Positions 42,008 to 51,704 are shown, counted from the first letter of the stretch. The stretch is DNA of 64,000 nt from Palsa-461 sp036844945 (GCA_036844945.1 DAIUEV010000001.1:1-64000), one strand, 5' to 3'. Notes: a model not told the origin generated them from the sequence alone. Program-made: numbers and translations.

Positions 42008-42902
42008 GCTCCCCGAGGTCGAGACCCTCCGCCAGGACCTCTCGAAGGAGGTCGTCGGGCGCAAGATCAAGCAGGTGGCCGTGGGCAACGGCCGCTCAGT
42101 CCGTCGGCATGCGAGCGCCAAGCACTTCCGGGCCCTGCTCGAGGGCCGGAGCATCAAGGGCATCGGCCGGCTCGGCAAGTACCTGCTGCTCACCCTCGAC
42201 AACGGGGCCACCCTGGTCGTGCACCTCGGCATGAGCGGGCAGCTCCTGCGGGTGAAGAGCCTGAAGGAGCCCAAGCCCAAGCACACCCACGTGGTGATCA
42301 CCTTCACCCAGGGGGGCGAGCTCCGCTATGTCGATCCGCGCACCTTCGGCGAGATGTTCGTCTCGGGGGTGCCGGCCGAAGGGGACAAGCCGGCCTCGGT
42401 CACCTCGGTGAACGGCGCCTCGCCGGCCGCCACCATGCCCATCCGCCAGGCCGTCCCCGAGCTCGGCCACCTCGGCTTCGACCCGGTCGAGGACGTCATG
42501 AGCTGGGAGCGCTTCGCGCTCATGCTGCGGGCCCGGCACGGCGGCATCAAGGCCCTCCTCATGGACCAGCAGTTCGCGGCCGGCATCGGCAACCTCTACT
42601 CCGACGAGATCCTGTTCGCCTCGGGGCTGCGCTACGACCGGCTGAGCGACAGCCTCTCGGCGACTGAGGCCCGCCGGCTCTACCGGGCGATGGTCGAGAC
42701 CCTGGCCGAGGCGATCAAGCACCGGGGCTCCTCGCTCGCCGACGAGCAGTACCGGGACCTCTTCGGGGAGGTGGGCGACTACCAGGGCCAGCACCAGGTC
42801 TACGACCGCGAGGGCCAGCCCTGCCGGCGCTGCCGCAACCCCATCGTGCGCGCGAAGACCGGCGGGCGCTCGACCTTCTACTGCGAGCATTGCCAGGTCT
42901 GA
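42000..42902 (+). CDS. mutM: Formamidopyrimidine-DNA glycosylase
   Basis: The 300-residue base-excision enzyme removes 8-oxoguanine. Catalytic P2 and E3 in MPELPEVETLR, HLGMSGQL, DPRTFGE, the H2TH region QQFAAGIGNLYSDEILFASGL and the C-terminal zinc finger (CRRC and CEHC) are present. A short insert (about residues 125-145) carries SVNGASPAATMP. It overlaps rnc by 8 bp. Confidence 0.95.
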   Translation: MPELPEVETLRQDLSKEVVGRKIKQVAVGNGRSVRRHASAKHFRALLEGRSIKGIGRLGKYLLLTLDNGATLVVHLGMSGQLLRVKSLKEPKPKHTHVVITFTQGGELRYVDPRTFGEMFVSGVPAEGDKPASVTSVNGASPAATMPIRQAVPELGHLGFDPVEDVMSWERFALMLRARHGGIKALLMDQQFAAGIGNLYSDEILFASGLRYDRLSDSLSATEARRLYRAMVETLAEAIKHRGSSLADEQYRDLFGEVGDYQGQHQVYDREGQPCRRCRNPIVRAKTGGRSTFYCEHCQV

Positions 42903-42968
42903 CACACCCGAACGGCGGCCCGGTCCGATTCCGCAGAGCCGCGTCGGGCGGTTGGTAGGGTCGCTCCG

Positions 42969-45900
42969 ATGTTCCTGCGGTCCCTCGGCATGAAGGGTTT
43001 CAAGTCCTTCGCCGACCCCACCGTCTTGGAGTTCGAGCCCGGCGTGACCGTCGTGGTGGGGCCGAACGGGAGCGGCAAGTCCAACGTCGTCGACGCGGTG
43101 ACCTGGGTGCTCGGGGCCCAGGGCCCGCGTTCGTTGCGCTCCGCGACGATGGCCGACGTCATCTACGCGGGCAGCTCGTCGCGCCCGGCGCTCGGCCGGG
43201 CCGAGGTGACCCTCACCATCGACAACAGCTCGGGCCGGCTGCCGCTCGACATGGCCGAGGTGACGATCACCCGGACGCTCTTCAGATCCGGGGAGAGCGA
43301 GTACGCCATCAACGGGGCGCCCTGCCGGCTCCTCGACATCCAGGAGCTGCTGAGCGACACCGGGGTCGGCCGCCAGCAGCACATGATCATCGGACAGGGC
43401 CAGCTGGACACGGTCCTGAACGCCCGCCCCGAGGACCGGCGGGCGATCGTCGAGGACGCCGCCGGTGTCCGCAAGCACCGGCAGCGCCGCGAGCGGGCCG
43501 AGCGCCGGCTGGCCGCCACCCAGGAGAACCTGGAGCGACTGGGGGACCTGGTGCGCGAGGTCCGTCGGCAGATTCGCCCGCTCGAGCGGCAGGCCACCGC
43601 GGCCCGGAGCCACGCCGGCCTGGCCGCCGAGCTCAGCGTGCTGCGCCAGCACCTGGCCGGGGTGGAGCTGGCCGAGCTGGCTGACCGGGGACGCACCACC
43701 GGGGCCGCCCTCGACGCGCTGAGGGACGAGGAGCGGGAGCTCGGGCTGACGCTGGCCGAGCTCGACCGCGCCGCGTCGGCCGCCGCCGCCGAGCTGGCGT
43801 CGCGGCGGGAGGAGGACCTCGCGGCGGGGCTGGGCCGGGTGCGGGCACTGCTCGAGCGCACCCGCGGCACCGCCCAGGTGCTGCAGGAGCGGCGGCGCTC
43901 GCTGGGGGTGTCGCTCGATGCCGCCGCCGACATCGACGTCGTCTCCACCCTGGAGGCGGAGGCGGCCAGGCTGGCCGGCGAGATGGCGGCGGCCGAGTCC
44001 GAGTCGGGCGCGGCCGGACCCGAGCTCGACGGGCTGGCCCGCGCCGAGGCCGAGCTGGCCGCCGACGAGCAGACGCACCTGGCCGAGTGGGGGGACCACC
44101 GCGACGTCGCGGGCGCCGAGGAGGCCCTGGAGGTGACCCGGGCCCGGGTGGAGGTACTGCGGCGGACCGGCGAGCAGGCCCGGGCCGGTCTGCGGTCGCT
44201 CGAGCGGCGCATCGACGCGCTCACCGGCCGCGACGTCGAGCTCGCCGACGCCGAGGCGTCGCTCGACGCCGGCCGCTCGGCCCTCGAGGCGCGGGGAACC
44301 GAGCTGGAGGCAGCCGCCCGCGACGCCGAGGCGATCGTCGCTGGCGTCGCCCGCGACGCCGAGGCGGCGGAGCACGCGCTCGCGGCCGCCGAGCAGGAGC
44401 GGCACCGCTCCGCCGCCCGGGCCGAGGCGCTCGGGCGGGCCCTCTCCGAGCTGCAGGGCTCGGGCGGGCGCGAGGTGCTCCGGGGCGACGAGGGCGTGGT
44501 CGGGGCGCTCGTGGAGCTGGTCGAGATCGACCCCGGCTACGAGGCGGCCTTCGAGGCGGCGGTCGGCGCGTCGATGGCGGCGGTGGTGGTCGAGGGGCGC
44601 AGCGCGGCCAAGAACGCCCTCGGCCGGCTCCGCAGCCACGGCACGACCGGCGCGGTGCTCCCGGCCCCCGAGGGGGCCGGCGGCTGGGAAGGCCCGACGG
44701 CGCTGCCCGGCGACACCGAGCCGCTGCGGCCCCACGTGCGGACTCGCCGGGGGTCGTCGGGTGCGCTCGAGACGGTGCTCGACGCGGTGCTGGCCCAGGC
44801 GGTCGTGGCGCCGGCGTGGGAGCGCGCCATCGACCTGGCCCTCGACCGGCCCGAGCTCGTGGTGGTCACGGCCGAGGGCGACCGGTTCGCCCGGAGCGGC
44901 TGGCGGGCCCGGTCCTCGAGCCGGCTGGTCACCGTGGACGCGGTCGAGGACGCCGACGCGCGCGCGGTGCTCGCGGCGGCGGCGGCCGAGGAGTCCTCGG
45001 CCCGGCTGGAGCAGGCCCGGTCCGCCCTCGACGCCGCCAGGGCGGCATCGCTCGCGGCGACCCGGCAGCTGGACCGGCACCTGGCCGAGGCGTCGGCCGC
45101 CGACGCCGAGCGGAGCCGGGCCGCCGCCGACCGGGCCCGGCTGGCCGCCGAGCTCGACGACGTCCGCCGGACCCAGCTCGAGGTGGCCGAGTCGGCGGCC
45201 GCCGAGGAACGGGGACTGGCCGACCACGAGGCGTCGGTGCCGGTGCTCGAGGCCGCGCTGGCCGACGCGCGCGAACGGAGCGTCAGGGCCGAGGCCGGCC
45301 GCCGGGCCCTCGAGGGCCGCCGCCTGGAGCTCGCCGACGCGCGCCAGCGGGTCGGGCTGGCCGCGGCGGGACTGGCCGAGCGGGGCCGGGTCCTGGCCGC
45401 GCGGCTGGCCGAGGTCGAGCGCCGACTCGCCGGCCACGGCGAGGAGCGGGAGGCGGCTGCGCAGCGCCGGCTGCGGCTGGAGGCCGACGTCTCGGTGATC
45501 GACCGGCTGGCCGGGGTGGTGGCCCAAGAGCGCGGCCGGCTCGAGGAGATCCGCGACGGTCTCGACGCCGACTACCGCCACCAGATGGCGGCGGTGCGCG
45601 CCGGCGGCGAGCGCCTCGAGACGCTCCACCGGGACCGCGCCACCGCCGAGGCGCGGCACGCCGAGGTGCGCGACCGCTCGCGGGCGCTCGACCACGAGTC
45701 GGCCGAGGTCGCCGTCCGGACCGAGTCGCTCACCGAGATGGTCCGTCAGCAGTTCGGCGCGACGGCCGCCGAGGTGATCGGGGTGGCGTGCCCCGAGTTG
45801 CCGGCCGGCGTCTCGGCCGCCGCGCACGCCGAGGCGCTGTCGGACCGGCTGGCCCGGCTCGGCCCGATCAACCCGTTGGCACTGGAGGAGCTGAGCGCCC

Positions 45901-46484
45901 TCGAGGAGCGTCACCGCGAGCTCGAGTCCCAGACCGACGACGTGCGCTCGGCCCGCCGCGAGCTCCAGGAGGTCGTCCGCACCCTCGACCGCGAGATCGC
46001 CGAGACGTTCGCGGCCGCGGTCGCCGACGTGAACGAGCACTTCTCGACGCTCGTCGCCACGCTGTTCCCCGGGGGCACCGGCCGGCTCGTCCTCACCGAG
46101 CCCGAGGATCTGCTCAACACCGGGGTCGACCTCGAGATCCGGCCGGCCGGCCGCAACGTGCGGCGGGTCTCGCTGCTCTCGGGCGGCGAGCGCTCCCTCT
46201 CTGCGCTCGCGTTCCTCTTCGCGGTGTTCCGGAGCCGGCCGTCGCCCTTCTACCTGATGGACGAGGTGGAGGCCGCCCTCGACGACGTGAACCTGCACCG
46301 GTTCTTGGACATGGTGCACGAGTTCCGGGACGAGGCCCAGCTGATCATCGTCTCGCACCAGAAGCGGACGATGGAGGCGGCCGACGCCCTCTACGGCGTG
46401 ACCATGGCCCCGGGCGGGTCGTCCCAGGTGGTCAGCCAGCGGGTCGAGGAGCGCCGGGGCGCGACCGAGCTCGCCGCGTCCTGA
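42969..46484 (+). CDS. smc: Chromosome segregation protein SMC
   Basis: The 1171-residue ATPase condenses and organises the chromosome with ScpA/ScpB. Walker A VVVGPNGSGKSNVVDAVTWVLG lies near residue 30. Two long alanine- and arginine-rich coiled-coil arms flank a hinge near residues 500-620 (GVVGALVELVEIDPGYEAAFEAAVGA). The C-terminal signature LLSGGERSLSALAFLFAVF and Walker B FYLMDEVEAALDDVN are complete. A 66-bp leader separates it from mutM. It precedes ftsY, as in other Actinobacteria. Confidence 0.96.
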   Translation: MFLRSLGMKGFKSFADPTVLEFEPGVTVVVGPNGSGKSNVVDAVTWVLGAQGPRSLRSATMADVIYAGSSSRPALGRAEVTLTIDNSSGRLPLDMAEVTITRTLFRSGESEYAINGAPCRLLDIQELLSDTGVGRQQHMIIGQGQLDTVLNARPEDRRAIVEDAAGVRKHRQRRERAERRLAATQENLERLGDLVREVRRQIRPLERQATAARSHAGLAAELSVLRQHLAGVELAELADRGRTTGAALDALRDEERELGLTLAELDRAASAAAAELASRREEDLAAGLGRVRALLERTRGTAQVLQERRRSLGVSLDAAADIDVVSTLEAEAARLAGEMAAAESESGAAGPELDGLARAEAELAADEQTHLAEWGDHRDVAGAEEALEVTRARVEVLRRTGEQARAGLRSLERRIDALTGRDVELADAEASLDAGRSALEARGTELEAAARDAEAIVAGVARDAEAAEHALAAAEQERHRSAARAEALGRALSELQGSGGREVLRGDEGVVGALVELVEIDPGYEAAFEAAVGASMAAVVVEGRSAAKNALGRLRSHGTTGAVLPAPEGAGGWEGPTALPGDTEPLRPHVRTRRGSSGALETVLDAVLAQAVVAPAWERAIDLALDRPELVVVTAEGDRFARSGWRARSSSRLVTVDAVEDADARAVLAAAAAEESSARLEQARSALDAARAASLAATRQLDRHLAEASAADAERSRAAADRARLAAELDDVRRTQLEVAESAAAEERGLADHEASVPVLEAALADARERSVRAEAGRRALEGRRLELADARQRVGLAAAGLAERGRVLAARLAEVERRLAGHGEEREAAAQRRLRLEADVSVIDRLAGVVAQERGRLEEIRDGLDADYRHQMAAVRAGGERLETLHRDRATAEARHAEVRDRSRALDHESAEVAVRTESLTEMVRQQFGATAAEVIGVACPELPAGVSAAAHAEALSDRLARLGPINPLALEELSALEERHRELESQTDDVRSARRELQEVVRTLDREIAETFAAAVADVNEHFSTLVATLFPGGTGRLVLTEPEDLLNTGVDLEIRPAGRNVRRVSLLSGGERSLSALAFLFAVFRSRPSPFYLMDEVEAALDDVNLHRFLDMVHEFRDEAQLIIVSHQKRTMEAADALYGVTMAPGGSSQVVSQRVEERRGATELAAS

Positions 46485-46542
46485 GGCGTCCCGCCCGCGA
46501 CGGCGGGGGGCCGAGCAACGTGGTGGGTAGGCTCAGCCACTC

Positions 46543-47655
46543 GTGATCGCCCTGTGGGTTGTCCTCGGCGTCCTCGTGGTCCTGGCCATGACGGTGAGCG
46601 TCGTCCGCGTGCGGCGTCGCGCCGCGCCCCGGCCTTCGGTCACCCGTCCGGGCGCGCCCGAGGGAACGAAAGACGCTCCCCCGGCGACCCCCCGGGATGC
46701 AGCGGCCGGGGCCGCCGCCACCGCGGTGGCCGAGCCGGTGGATCTGGCGCCCGAGCCCACCGCTGCGCCGGCGCTGCGCGAGCGCCTCGGCCGGACCCGC
46801 GGGCTGTTCGCGCCCCTGCGGGCGCTCGGCGGGCGGTCCGACACCGCTGCCGCGTTCGACGCGGCCGAAGAGGCGCTGCTGCGGGCCGACGTCGGCGTCG
46901 AGACGACGAACGCGCTGTTGGCCGAGGTCCGAGGCGGGCCGCGGACCGACGCCGACTCGGTGCTCGACGGTCTCGCCGACCGGCTGCGGGACGTCTTCGC
47001 CGCGCACCCGGACCGCTCGTTGCGCGTCGACGACGAGGACGGCGTCGTGAACGTCTGGCTCTTCGTCGGCGTGAACGGGGTCGGCAAGACCACCACGATC
47101 GGCAAGGTCGCACTGGCCCGGCGGACCGACGGGCACTCGGTCCTGCTCGCGGCCGGCGACACCTTCCGGGCCGCCGCCGCCGACCAGCTCGGCCTGTGGG
47201 CCGAGCGGGCCGGCACCGAGATGGTGCGCGGCGCCGAGGGGGGCGATCCCTCCGCGGTGGTCTTCGACGCCGTGCAGCGGGCGGCCGCGCGCGGCCACGA
47301 CCTCGTGCTCGCCGACACCGCCGGGCGGCTGCACACGAAGGTCAACCTGGTCGAGGAGCTTCGCAAGATCCGTCGAGTCGCCGACCGGACCCCCGGCCGG
47401 GTGACCGAGGTGCTCCTCGTCCTCGATGCGACCACCGGCCAGAACGCGCTGGCCCAGGCCCGCGAGTTCACCGAGGCGGTCGGCGTGACCGGGGTCGTCC
47501 TCACCAAGCTGGACGGCACCGCCAAGGGCGGCGTGGTGATCCCGATCGAGCGCCAGCTCGGCCTCCCGGTGAAGCTGGTCGGCGTCGGCGAGGGGGTGGC
47601 CGACCTGATCGCGTTCGACCCGGACGCGTTCGTCGACGCGTTGGTCGGCCAGTAG
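46543..47655 (+). CDS. ftsY: Signal recognition particle receptor FtsY
   Basis: The 370-residue SRP receptor GTPase begins with a hydrophobic segment (IALWVVLGVLVVLAMTVSVVR), a membrane anchor typical of actinobacterial FtsY. A short linker follows, then the NG domain: FVGVNGVGKTTTIGKVA (G1), GDTFRAAAADQL, DTAGRLHTKVNLVEEL and LTKLDGTAKGG (G4). Ffh follows 20 bp downstream. Confidence 0.96.
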   Translation: MIALWVVLGVLVVLAMTVSVVRVRRRAAPRPSVTRPGAPEGTKDAPPATPRDAAAGAAATAVAEPVDLAPEPTAAPALRERLGRTRGLFAPLRALGGRSDTAAAFDAAEEALLRADVGVETTNALLAEVRGGPRTDADSVLDGLADRLRDVFAAHPDRSLRVDDEDGVVNVWLFVGVNGVGKTTTIGKVALARRTDGHSVLLAAGDTFRAAAADQLGLWAERAGTEMVRGAEGGDPSAVVFDAVQRAAARGHDLVLADTAGRLHTKVNLVEELRKIRRVADRTPGRVTEVLLVLDATTGQNALAQAREFTEAVGVTGVVLTKLDGTAKGGVVIPIERQLGLPVKLVGVGEGVADLIAFDPDAFVDALVGQ

Positions 47656-47675
47656 GCCGGTAGCCTGAGCGGTCC

Positions 47676-49169
47676 ATGTTCGACGCCCTCTCGGACCGGC
47701 TGGAGCGCGTCGCTTCCCGGTTGCGGAACCGGGGCCGCATCACTCCGGCCGACCTCGACGAGGCGCTCGCCGAGATCCGCACCGCGCTCTTGGACGCCGA
47801 CGTCGAGTTCGGGGTGGCGAGGCACTTCATCGAGGCGGTGCGGGAGCGCTGCAGCGCCGAGGTCCTGTCGAGGAGCCTGACCCCCGGCCAGCAGGTGGTG
47901 AAGGCGGTCCACGAGCAGCTCGTCGAGGCGCTCGGCGGCCAGGCGCTGCGGCTCACCTACGCCGCCCGGCCGCCCACGGTCGTGCTGCTCGCCGGCCTGC
48001 AGGGCGCGGGCAAGACGACGGCGGCGGCCAAGCTCGCCCAGTGGTGGAAGGGCCAGGGACGCAACCCGCTGCTCGTCGGCGCCGACCTCCAGCGGCCGGC
48101 CGCCGTCGAGCAGCTCCGGGTGCTCGGGGCCTCGGCCCAGGTGACCGTGTTCAGCCAACCCGGCGACCCGGTGGCCACCGCTGTCGCGGGTGTCGACGAG
48201 GCCCGCCGGCTCGGCCGCGACCTCTGCATCATCGACACCGCCGGCCGCCTCACCATCGACGACACACTGATGGACGAGGTGCGGCGGATCTCGGCGCGGA
48301 CCGAGCCGCACTACACGTTCCTCGTCATCGACGCGATGACCGGCCAGGACGCGGTGGCGACCGCCCGGGCCTTCCACGACACCCTCGCGCTCGACGGCGT
48401 GATCCTCTCCAAACTGGACAGCGACGCGCGCGGCGGTGCCGCCCTGAGTGTGAAGGAGGTCGTCGGGCGACCGATCGTCTTCGCGTCGACGGGCGAGCGA
48501 CTGGCCGATCTCGACCTGTTCCATCCCGACCGCATGGCCGACCGGATCCTCGGCATGGGCGACGTGCTCACGCTCATCGAGCAGGCCGAGCGCTCGATGG
48601 ACGAAGAGGTGGTGGCGCGCTCGGCCGACCGCCTCATGTCGGGGCGCTTCGGTCTCGACGACTTCTTGGAGCAGCTCCAACAGGTCCAGAAGATGGGCTC
48701 GCTCGGCGGCATCCTGCGCCTCATGCCCGGCATGAACAAGGAGCTGCGCCAGGCCGCCGACCAGCTCGACGACGCGCAGGTCACCAGGGTGGAGGCGATC
48801 ATCCGCTCGATGACTCCGTCCGAACGCTCCGACCCGGTCATCGTCGACGGCTCGCGCCGCGTCCGCATCGCCCGGGGCAGCGGCACCTCCACCCAGGAGG
48901 TCAATCAGCTGCTGAAGCAGTTCAAGGAGATGCAGAAGATGATGCGGGGGATGGGCCCCGCCGCCCTGGCCGGCATGGGGGGCGGCCGGACGGGACGGCT
49001 GGCGGCGGCCCGTCAGCAGCTCAAGGCGGGCGGGGCCGAGGAGTCCCTCGCCGAGATGCTCGGGAGCCGCTCTGCCCCGACCCCGCCGCGCCCGGCTCCG
49101 GGGGCCAAGGGACGGGGCGGCCGGGCCAAGAAGAAGGGCGGTCGGGTCACCCCGCCGAAGGGGCGCTGA
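47676..49169 (+). CDS. ffh: Signal recognition particle protein Ffh
   Basis: The 497-residue SRP54 homologue has an N domain (residues 1-90), the G domain with LAGLQGAGKTTAAAKLA, DTAGRLTIDDTLMDEV and LSKLDSDARGG, and a methionine-rich M domain (about residues 300-450) that binds signal peptides and 4.5S RNA. The C-terminal tail is lysine/arginine-rich. ATG 47676 gives normal length. Confidence 0.96.
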   Translation: MFDALSDRLERVASRLRNRGRITPADLDEALAEIRTALLDADVEFGVARHFIEAVRERCSAEVLSRSLTPGQQVVKAVHEQLVEALGGQALRLTYAARPPTVVLLAGLQGAGKTTAAAKLAQWWKGQGRNPLLVGADLQRPAAVEQLRVLGASAQVTVFSQPGDPVATAVAGVDEARRLGRDLCIIDTAGRLTIDDTLMDEVRRISARTEPHYTFLVIDAMTGQDAVATARAFHDTLALDGVILSKLDSDARGGAALSVKEVVGRPIVFASTGERLADLDLFHPDRMADRILGMGDVLTLIEQAERSMDEEVVARSADRLMSGRFGLDDFLEQLQQVQKMGSLGGILRLMPGMNKELRQAADQLDDAQVTRVEAIIRSMTPSERSDPVIVDGSRRVRIARGSGTSTQEVNQLLKQFKEMQKMMRGMGPAALAGMGGGRTGRLAAARQQLKAGGAEESLAEMLGSRSAPTPPRPAPGAKGRGGRAKKKGGRVTPPKGR

Positions 49170-49347
49170 GCCGGCGGACCGGGCCGAGGGGGCGGCGGAC
49201 CGCCCGCGTCTGCGAGAATGGCCGGAGCCGTCCCGGGCAATTCGGGACCGGCGGGCGGTCGGCCCCTCTCAGCGAGATGTCCGAGACGCGGCGCTCCGAT
49301 CCCCCCGCCACGACAGACCACGACGCGACACACGGAGGAACGAACCG

Positions 49348-49632
49348 GTGGCAGTGAAGCTCCGCCTGGTGCGGATGGGCAAGAAGAAGCAGCCGACCTA
49401 CCGGGTGGTGGCGGCGGACAGCCGTTCGCCCCGGGACGGCCGGTTCCTCGAGATCCTCGGGACCTACGCGCCCCGGGGGAAGTCGACCGCCGAGCCCGAG
49501 GCGGTGATCCAGATCGACAACGCGAAGGCGCTCAAGTGGCTGGGTCAGGGGGCCCAGCCGACCGAGCGGGTCGAGCGGTTGCTCAAGACCTCGGGAGCCT
49601 GGGACGAGTTCCAGGCGGCCAAGTCCAAGTGA
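49348..49632 (+). CDS. rpsP: 30S ribosomal protein S16
   Basis: The 94-residue S16 has VKLRLVRMGKKKQPTYRVVAADSRSPRDGRFLEILGTYAP. The GTG start follows GGAGG about 9 nt upstream. The 178-bp region before it contains a GTCCCG/CGGGAC stem-loop and probably the promoter of the rpsP-khpA-rimM-trmD-rplS group. The stop overlaps the next start (GTGA). Confidence 0.96.
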   Translation: MAVKLRLVRMGKKKQPTYRVVAADSRSPRDGRFLEILGTYAPRGKSTAEPEAVIQIDNAKALKWLGQGAQPTERVERLLKTSGAWDEFQAAKSK

Positions 49633-50036
49633 CCGGCGACTACGAGGAGGGCGACGTCAACACGTTCGCGGGTGGCGCCCCCGACGAGGACGACGACGAC
49701 GGCGACGAGCTCGACTACGAGGAGGGCGACGTCAACGCCCAGGGCGGCCGCGTCGGCGCGGCGGCCGAGGAGGACTTCGGCAACCGGTCGGAGAGCTCGA
49801 CCCCGGTGGCGGTCCTGACCTACATCGCCCGGTCGCTCGCCGACGAGCCCGACGCGGTCGTGGTGGAGACCGAGCGCCGCCGGGGCTCGGTGGTGTTGCG
49901 CGTGCACGTGGCCCCCGAGGACATGGGCCGGGTCATCGGCCGGCGCGGCCGCACGGCCCAGGCCATCCGGACCCTGGTCGGTGCGGCCGGGGCCCGGGAC
50001 GGCACCCAGGTGAGCGTCGACATCGTCGACGACTGA
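49629..50036 (+). CDS. khpA: KH-domain RNA-binding protein with acidic extension
   Basis: The protein has 135 residues. The C-terminal KH domain (about residues 60-135) has RVIGRRGRTAQAIRTLVGAAG, the GxxG loop being GRRG. Usual KhpA proteins are about 75-80 aa. Here an acidic N-terminal 55 residues is added, containing DYEEGDVN twice (residues 4-11 and 29-36) from identical 24-bp DNA at 49638-49661 and 49713-49736. KhpA binds RNA, often with KhpB. The rpsP-khpA-rimM-trmD-rplS order is conserved. Confidence 0.88.
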   Translation: MTGDYEEGDVNTFAGGAPDEDDDDGDELDYEEGDVNAQGGRVGAAAEEDFGNRSESSTPVAVLTYIARSLADEPDAVVVETERRRGSVVLRVHVAPEDMGRVIGRRGRTAQAIRTLVGAAGARDGTQVSVDIVDD

Positions 50037-50037
50037 G

Positions 50038-50532
50038 ATGGGTCGAGAGGTGGGTGCGCCCTCGGGCACGGCACCCGCCGAGCTCGAGGTGGGCCGGATC
50101 GGCAAACCCCACGGCCTCGCAGGCGAGGTCCGGGTCGAGCTGTGGAGCGACCCGTCGAGGCTCGCCCCCGGCTCGGTGCTCTCGACCGACTGCGGGCCGC
50201 TCACCGTGGCCGACTCCCGGCCCCACCAGGACCGCCACCTGGTCCGATTCGTCGGGGTGGAGGACCGGGCCGGCGCCGAGCGCCTGCGCGGGCTCCTGTT
50301 GCGGGCCGCGCCGCTCGAGCGCCCCGGGACGCTGTGGGTCCACGAGCTCCTCGGCGCGGCCGTGGTCGCGGCCGACGGCCGCCCGCTCGGGGTGATCTCG
50401 GCGGTCGAGGCCAACCCGGCCAGTGACCTCCTCGTCCTGGAGGGCGGCGGCCTGATCCCGCTCCGCTTCGTCACCGCGCACGAGCCGGGGGTGCGAGTGG
50501 TGGTCGACGTGCCCGAGGGTCTGCTCGACTGA
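50038..50532 (+). CDS. rimM: Ribosome maturation factor RimM
   Basis: The 164-residue protein has the RimM N-terminal domain VGRIGKPHGLAGEVRVELWSD and a PRC-barrel region (LWVHELLGAAVVAADGRPLGVISAVEANPASDLLVLE). It assists 30S head assembly through S19. It begins one base after the khpA stop. Confidence 0.93.
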   Translation: MGREVGAPSGTAPAELEVGRIGKPHGLAGEVRVELWSDPSRLAPGSVLSTDCGPLTVADSRPHQDRHLVRFVGVEDRAGAERLRGLLLRAAPLERPGTLWVHELLGAAVVAADGRPLGVISAVEANPASDLLVLEGGGLIPLRFVTAHEPGVRVVVDVPEGLLD

Positions 50533-50533
50533 G

Positions 50534-51301
50534 ATGCGGGTCGACGTCTTTACGATCTTCCCCGACCTCGTCGAGTCCTGGTGCGCCGCCAGCCTGCTCG
50601 GCCGGGGGCAGGGGAGAGGCGTCGTCGAGGTCCGGATGCACGACCTGCGCGCCGCCGCCGGCGACCCGCGCCGCTCGGTGGACGACGCCCCCTTCGGCGG
50701 GGGCCCCGGCATGGTGCTCATGTGCGAGCCGCTGTTCGGAGCGGTGGAGCGGGCCGACGCCGAGGACGGGCCGATCGGCCGCCCGCTCCTCCTGCTCGGC
50801 CCGTCGGGGCGCCGCTTCGACCAGGCGGTCGCCCGGGAGCTGGCCGGCTCGGAGGGGTTCTCGCTGTTGTGCGGCCGCTATGAGGGGGTCGATCAGCGGG
50901 TGGCCGACCACCTGGTCGACGGCGAGCTGTCGGTCGGCGACGTGGTGCTCGCGGGCGGCGAGGCCGCCGCCCTCGTCGTGATCGAGGCGGTGCTCCGGCT
51001 GGTGCCCGGGGTGCTCGGGAACGCCGCGTCTCCGGTCGAGGAGAGCTTCGCCGGCGGCCTGCTCGAGTACCCCCAGTACACGCGGCCGGCCGAGTTCCGG
51101 GGGATCGGGGTGCCCGAGGTGCTCCTCTCCGGCGACCACGGGGCGGTGGCCCGGTGGCGCCGGGTCGAGTCGCTCCGCCGCACGCTCGAGCGGCGGCCCG
51201 ATCTGGTCAAAGCCCGGGGCGGGCTCAGCGATGAGGAGGTGGCGCTGCTCGAGGCGGCCGGCGAGGGGCGGCTCCTCGCGGAGCACGGATACACTGGGTG
51301 A
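50534..51301 (+). CDS. trmD: tRNA (guanine37-N1)-methyltransferase
   Basis: The 255-residue SPOUT enzyme methylates G37 of tRNA. The N-terminal VDVFTIFPDLVESW, DDAPFGGGPGMVLMCEPLF and the knotted SAM site LLCGRYEGVDQRV with GDVVLAGGEAAALVVIEAV are diagnostic. ATG 50534 follows rimM by one base. Confidence 0.96.
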   Translation: MRVDVFTIFPDLVESWCAASLLGRGQGRGVVEVRMHDLRAAAGDPRRSVDDAPFGGGPGMVLMCEPLFGAVERADAEDGPIGRPLLLLGPSGRRFDQAVARELAGSEGFSLLCGRYEGVDQRVADHLVDGELSVGDVVLAGGEAAALVVIEAVLRLVPGVLGNAASPVEESFAGGLLEYPQYTRPAEFRGIGVPEVLLSGDHGAVARWRRVESLRRTLERRPDLVKARGGLSDEEVALLEAAGEGRLLAEHGYTG

Positions 51302-51350
51302 CCCGCTCGACGGCCCCCTTCCGCCACGCACCCCGCCGACAAGGACTCCC

Positions 51351-51704
51351 ATGGACCCCACCGAGATCATCGACCGCGACAGCCTGCGCGACGACATCCC
51401 GGACTTCCGGCCCGGGGACACCCTGAAGGTCCACGTCCGGGTGGTGGAGGGCTCGCGGGAGCGGGTCCAGGTGTTCCAGGGGGCGGTGATCCGGCGCCAG
51501 GGGTCGGGGGTCCGGGAGACCTTCACCGTGCGCAAGGTCAGTTTCGGGGTGGGCGTCGAGCGCACCTTCCCGGTGCACTCGCCGTCCATCGCCAAGCTCG
51601 AGGTGGCCACGCTCGGGGACGTGCGGCGGGCCAAGCTCTACTACCTGCGCGACCGCGCCGGGAAGGCCGCCAAGATCAAAGAGCGGCGGACCGCCCGGAC
51701 GTGA
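51351..51704 (+). CDS. rplS: 50S ribosomal protein L19
   Basis: The 117-residue L19 has IPDFRPGDTLKVHVRVVEGSRERVQVFQGAVIRRQGSG and the C-terminal VRRAKLYYLRDRAGKAAKIKERR. AAGGA precedes ATG 51351. Downstream comes DUF2469 directly, without the lepB and rnhB genes that are often found between them in Actinobacteria. Confidence 0.96.
   Translation: MDPTEIIDRDSLRDDIPDFRPGDTLKVHVRVVEGSRERVQVFQGAVIRRQGSGVRETFTVRKVSFGVGVERTFPVHSPSIAKLEVATLGDVRRAKLYYLRDRAGKAAKIKERRTART

Noticed and set aside
42096..46358. Minus-strand open frame of about 1420 codons antisense to mutM and smc
   Set aside because: Same composition effect; the plus strand carries intact mutM and smc with all catalytic motifs.
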